From: Syngnathus acus
Lineage: Eukaryota > Chordata > Actinopteri > Syngnathiformes > Syngnathidae
Length of the DNA: 64,000 nucleotides
Reading direction: 5' to 3'
Assembly: GCF_901709675.1 (NCBI RefSeq)
Contig: NC_051093.1
Coordinates: 6,593,053-6,657,052, forward strand
Shown here: positions 63,901 to 64,000 of the stretch, in pieces
Layout of the letters: each line of letters begins with the position of its first letter
Numbering within the stretch: position 1 is the first letter of the stretch
Position numbers and translations under genes: made by a program
The notes under the pieces: model-generated
The model's database searches: none
What the model saw: only the letters and a program-made list of their open reading frames with translations
Told to the model about the DNA's origin: nothing

Positions 63901-64000
63901 TGCAAAAAAAAAATCTTTTCAGAAAGCTCTGCTTTTTAAAAACAATTGAAAACTAACCATTACTGTGCTAACAAACACTCAAAGCCTACAGATGGATTCC
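60965..64000. other. Gene-free DNA to window end
   Basis: No supported exon. GA-rich repeat at about 61735-61785, an AT microsatellite at 62672-62776, A/T and G homopolymers, and unique sequence. By human synteny a glutamate receptor gene (grin2a) could lie beyond, but nothing here identifies it. Confidence 0.5.
62672..62776. repeat. (TA)n microsatellite with TATC/TACG interruptions
   Basis: About 105 bp of AT dinucleotides with GATATA, CTATAT and ACGTATA interruptions. Largely self-complementary and so cruciform-prone. Isoleucine/tyrosine frames across it are artefacts. Confidence 0.9.

Overview
The window looks like ordinary nuclear DNA of a teleost fish. It is AT-rich, with compact multi-exon genes using GT-AG introns, dense CA/GT, CT and AT microsatellites, many short inverted-repeat DNA transposons (MITEs) and a tRNA-derived SINE. 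The protein matches are vertebrate. I see no bacterial, viral or organelle genes and cannot name the species.

Genes. Only two protein-coding genes can be supported, both on the plus strand and head-to-tail. emp2 (coding exons 8728-9754, 165 aa) is a four-transmembrane PMP22/EMP/claudin-family protein. A possible untranslated first exon lies near 3.67-3.82 kb. About 2.1 kb downstream is atf7ip2 (11839-13755, 330 aa in the frame-consistent model), a SETDB1-cofactor homologue with a helical N-terminal part, a SUMO-interaction-like motif and a C-terminal fibronectin type III domain. In human, EMP2, ATF7IP2 and GRIN2A are neighbours on 16p13, and EMP1, GRIN2B and ATF7IP sit on the paralogous 12p13 region, so the pair is conserved synteny. 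No grin2a exon was recognised here.

Layout. 1-8.6 kb: upstream of emp2 coding sequence, with microsatellites, a Tigger/pogo-like MITE and a CpG-containing putative first exon. 8.7-9.8 kb: emp2, whose first coding intron carries a MITE starting 7 bp past the exon. 9.8-11.8 kb: emp2 3' region and a good CTCF-type motif. 11.8-13.8 kb: atf7ip2. 13.85-14.16 kb: a broken C2H2 zinc-finger remnant. 14.2-64 kb: about 50 kb without a recognisable coding gene. It holds MITEs (one TA-flanked family concentrated at 38-48.3 kb), hAT-like MITEs, a 392-bp TTAA-flanked palindrome, a SINE, a perfect 370-bp CT tract, local duplications, and stretches with clustered homeodomain/POU, CRE/NF-Y/RFX and CTCF-like sites that could be regulatory.

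Most interesting points: a frame-breaking 46-nt exon-like segment in atf7ip2 (candidate poison exon); the MITE at the emp2 splice donor; a composite MITE family that seems to have captured a hAT terminus before amplifying; nested transposons that give relative dates; and divergently oriented CTCF-like motifs between the genes and the desert.
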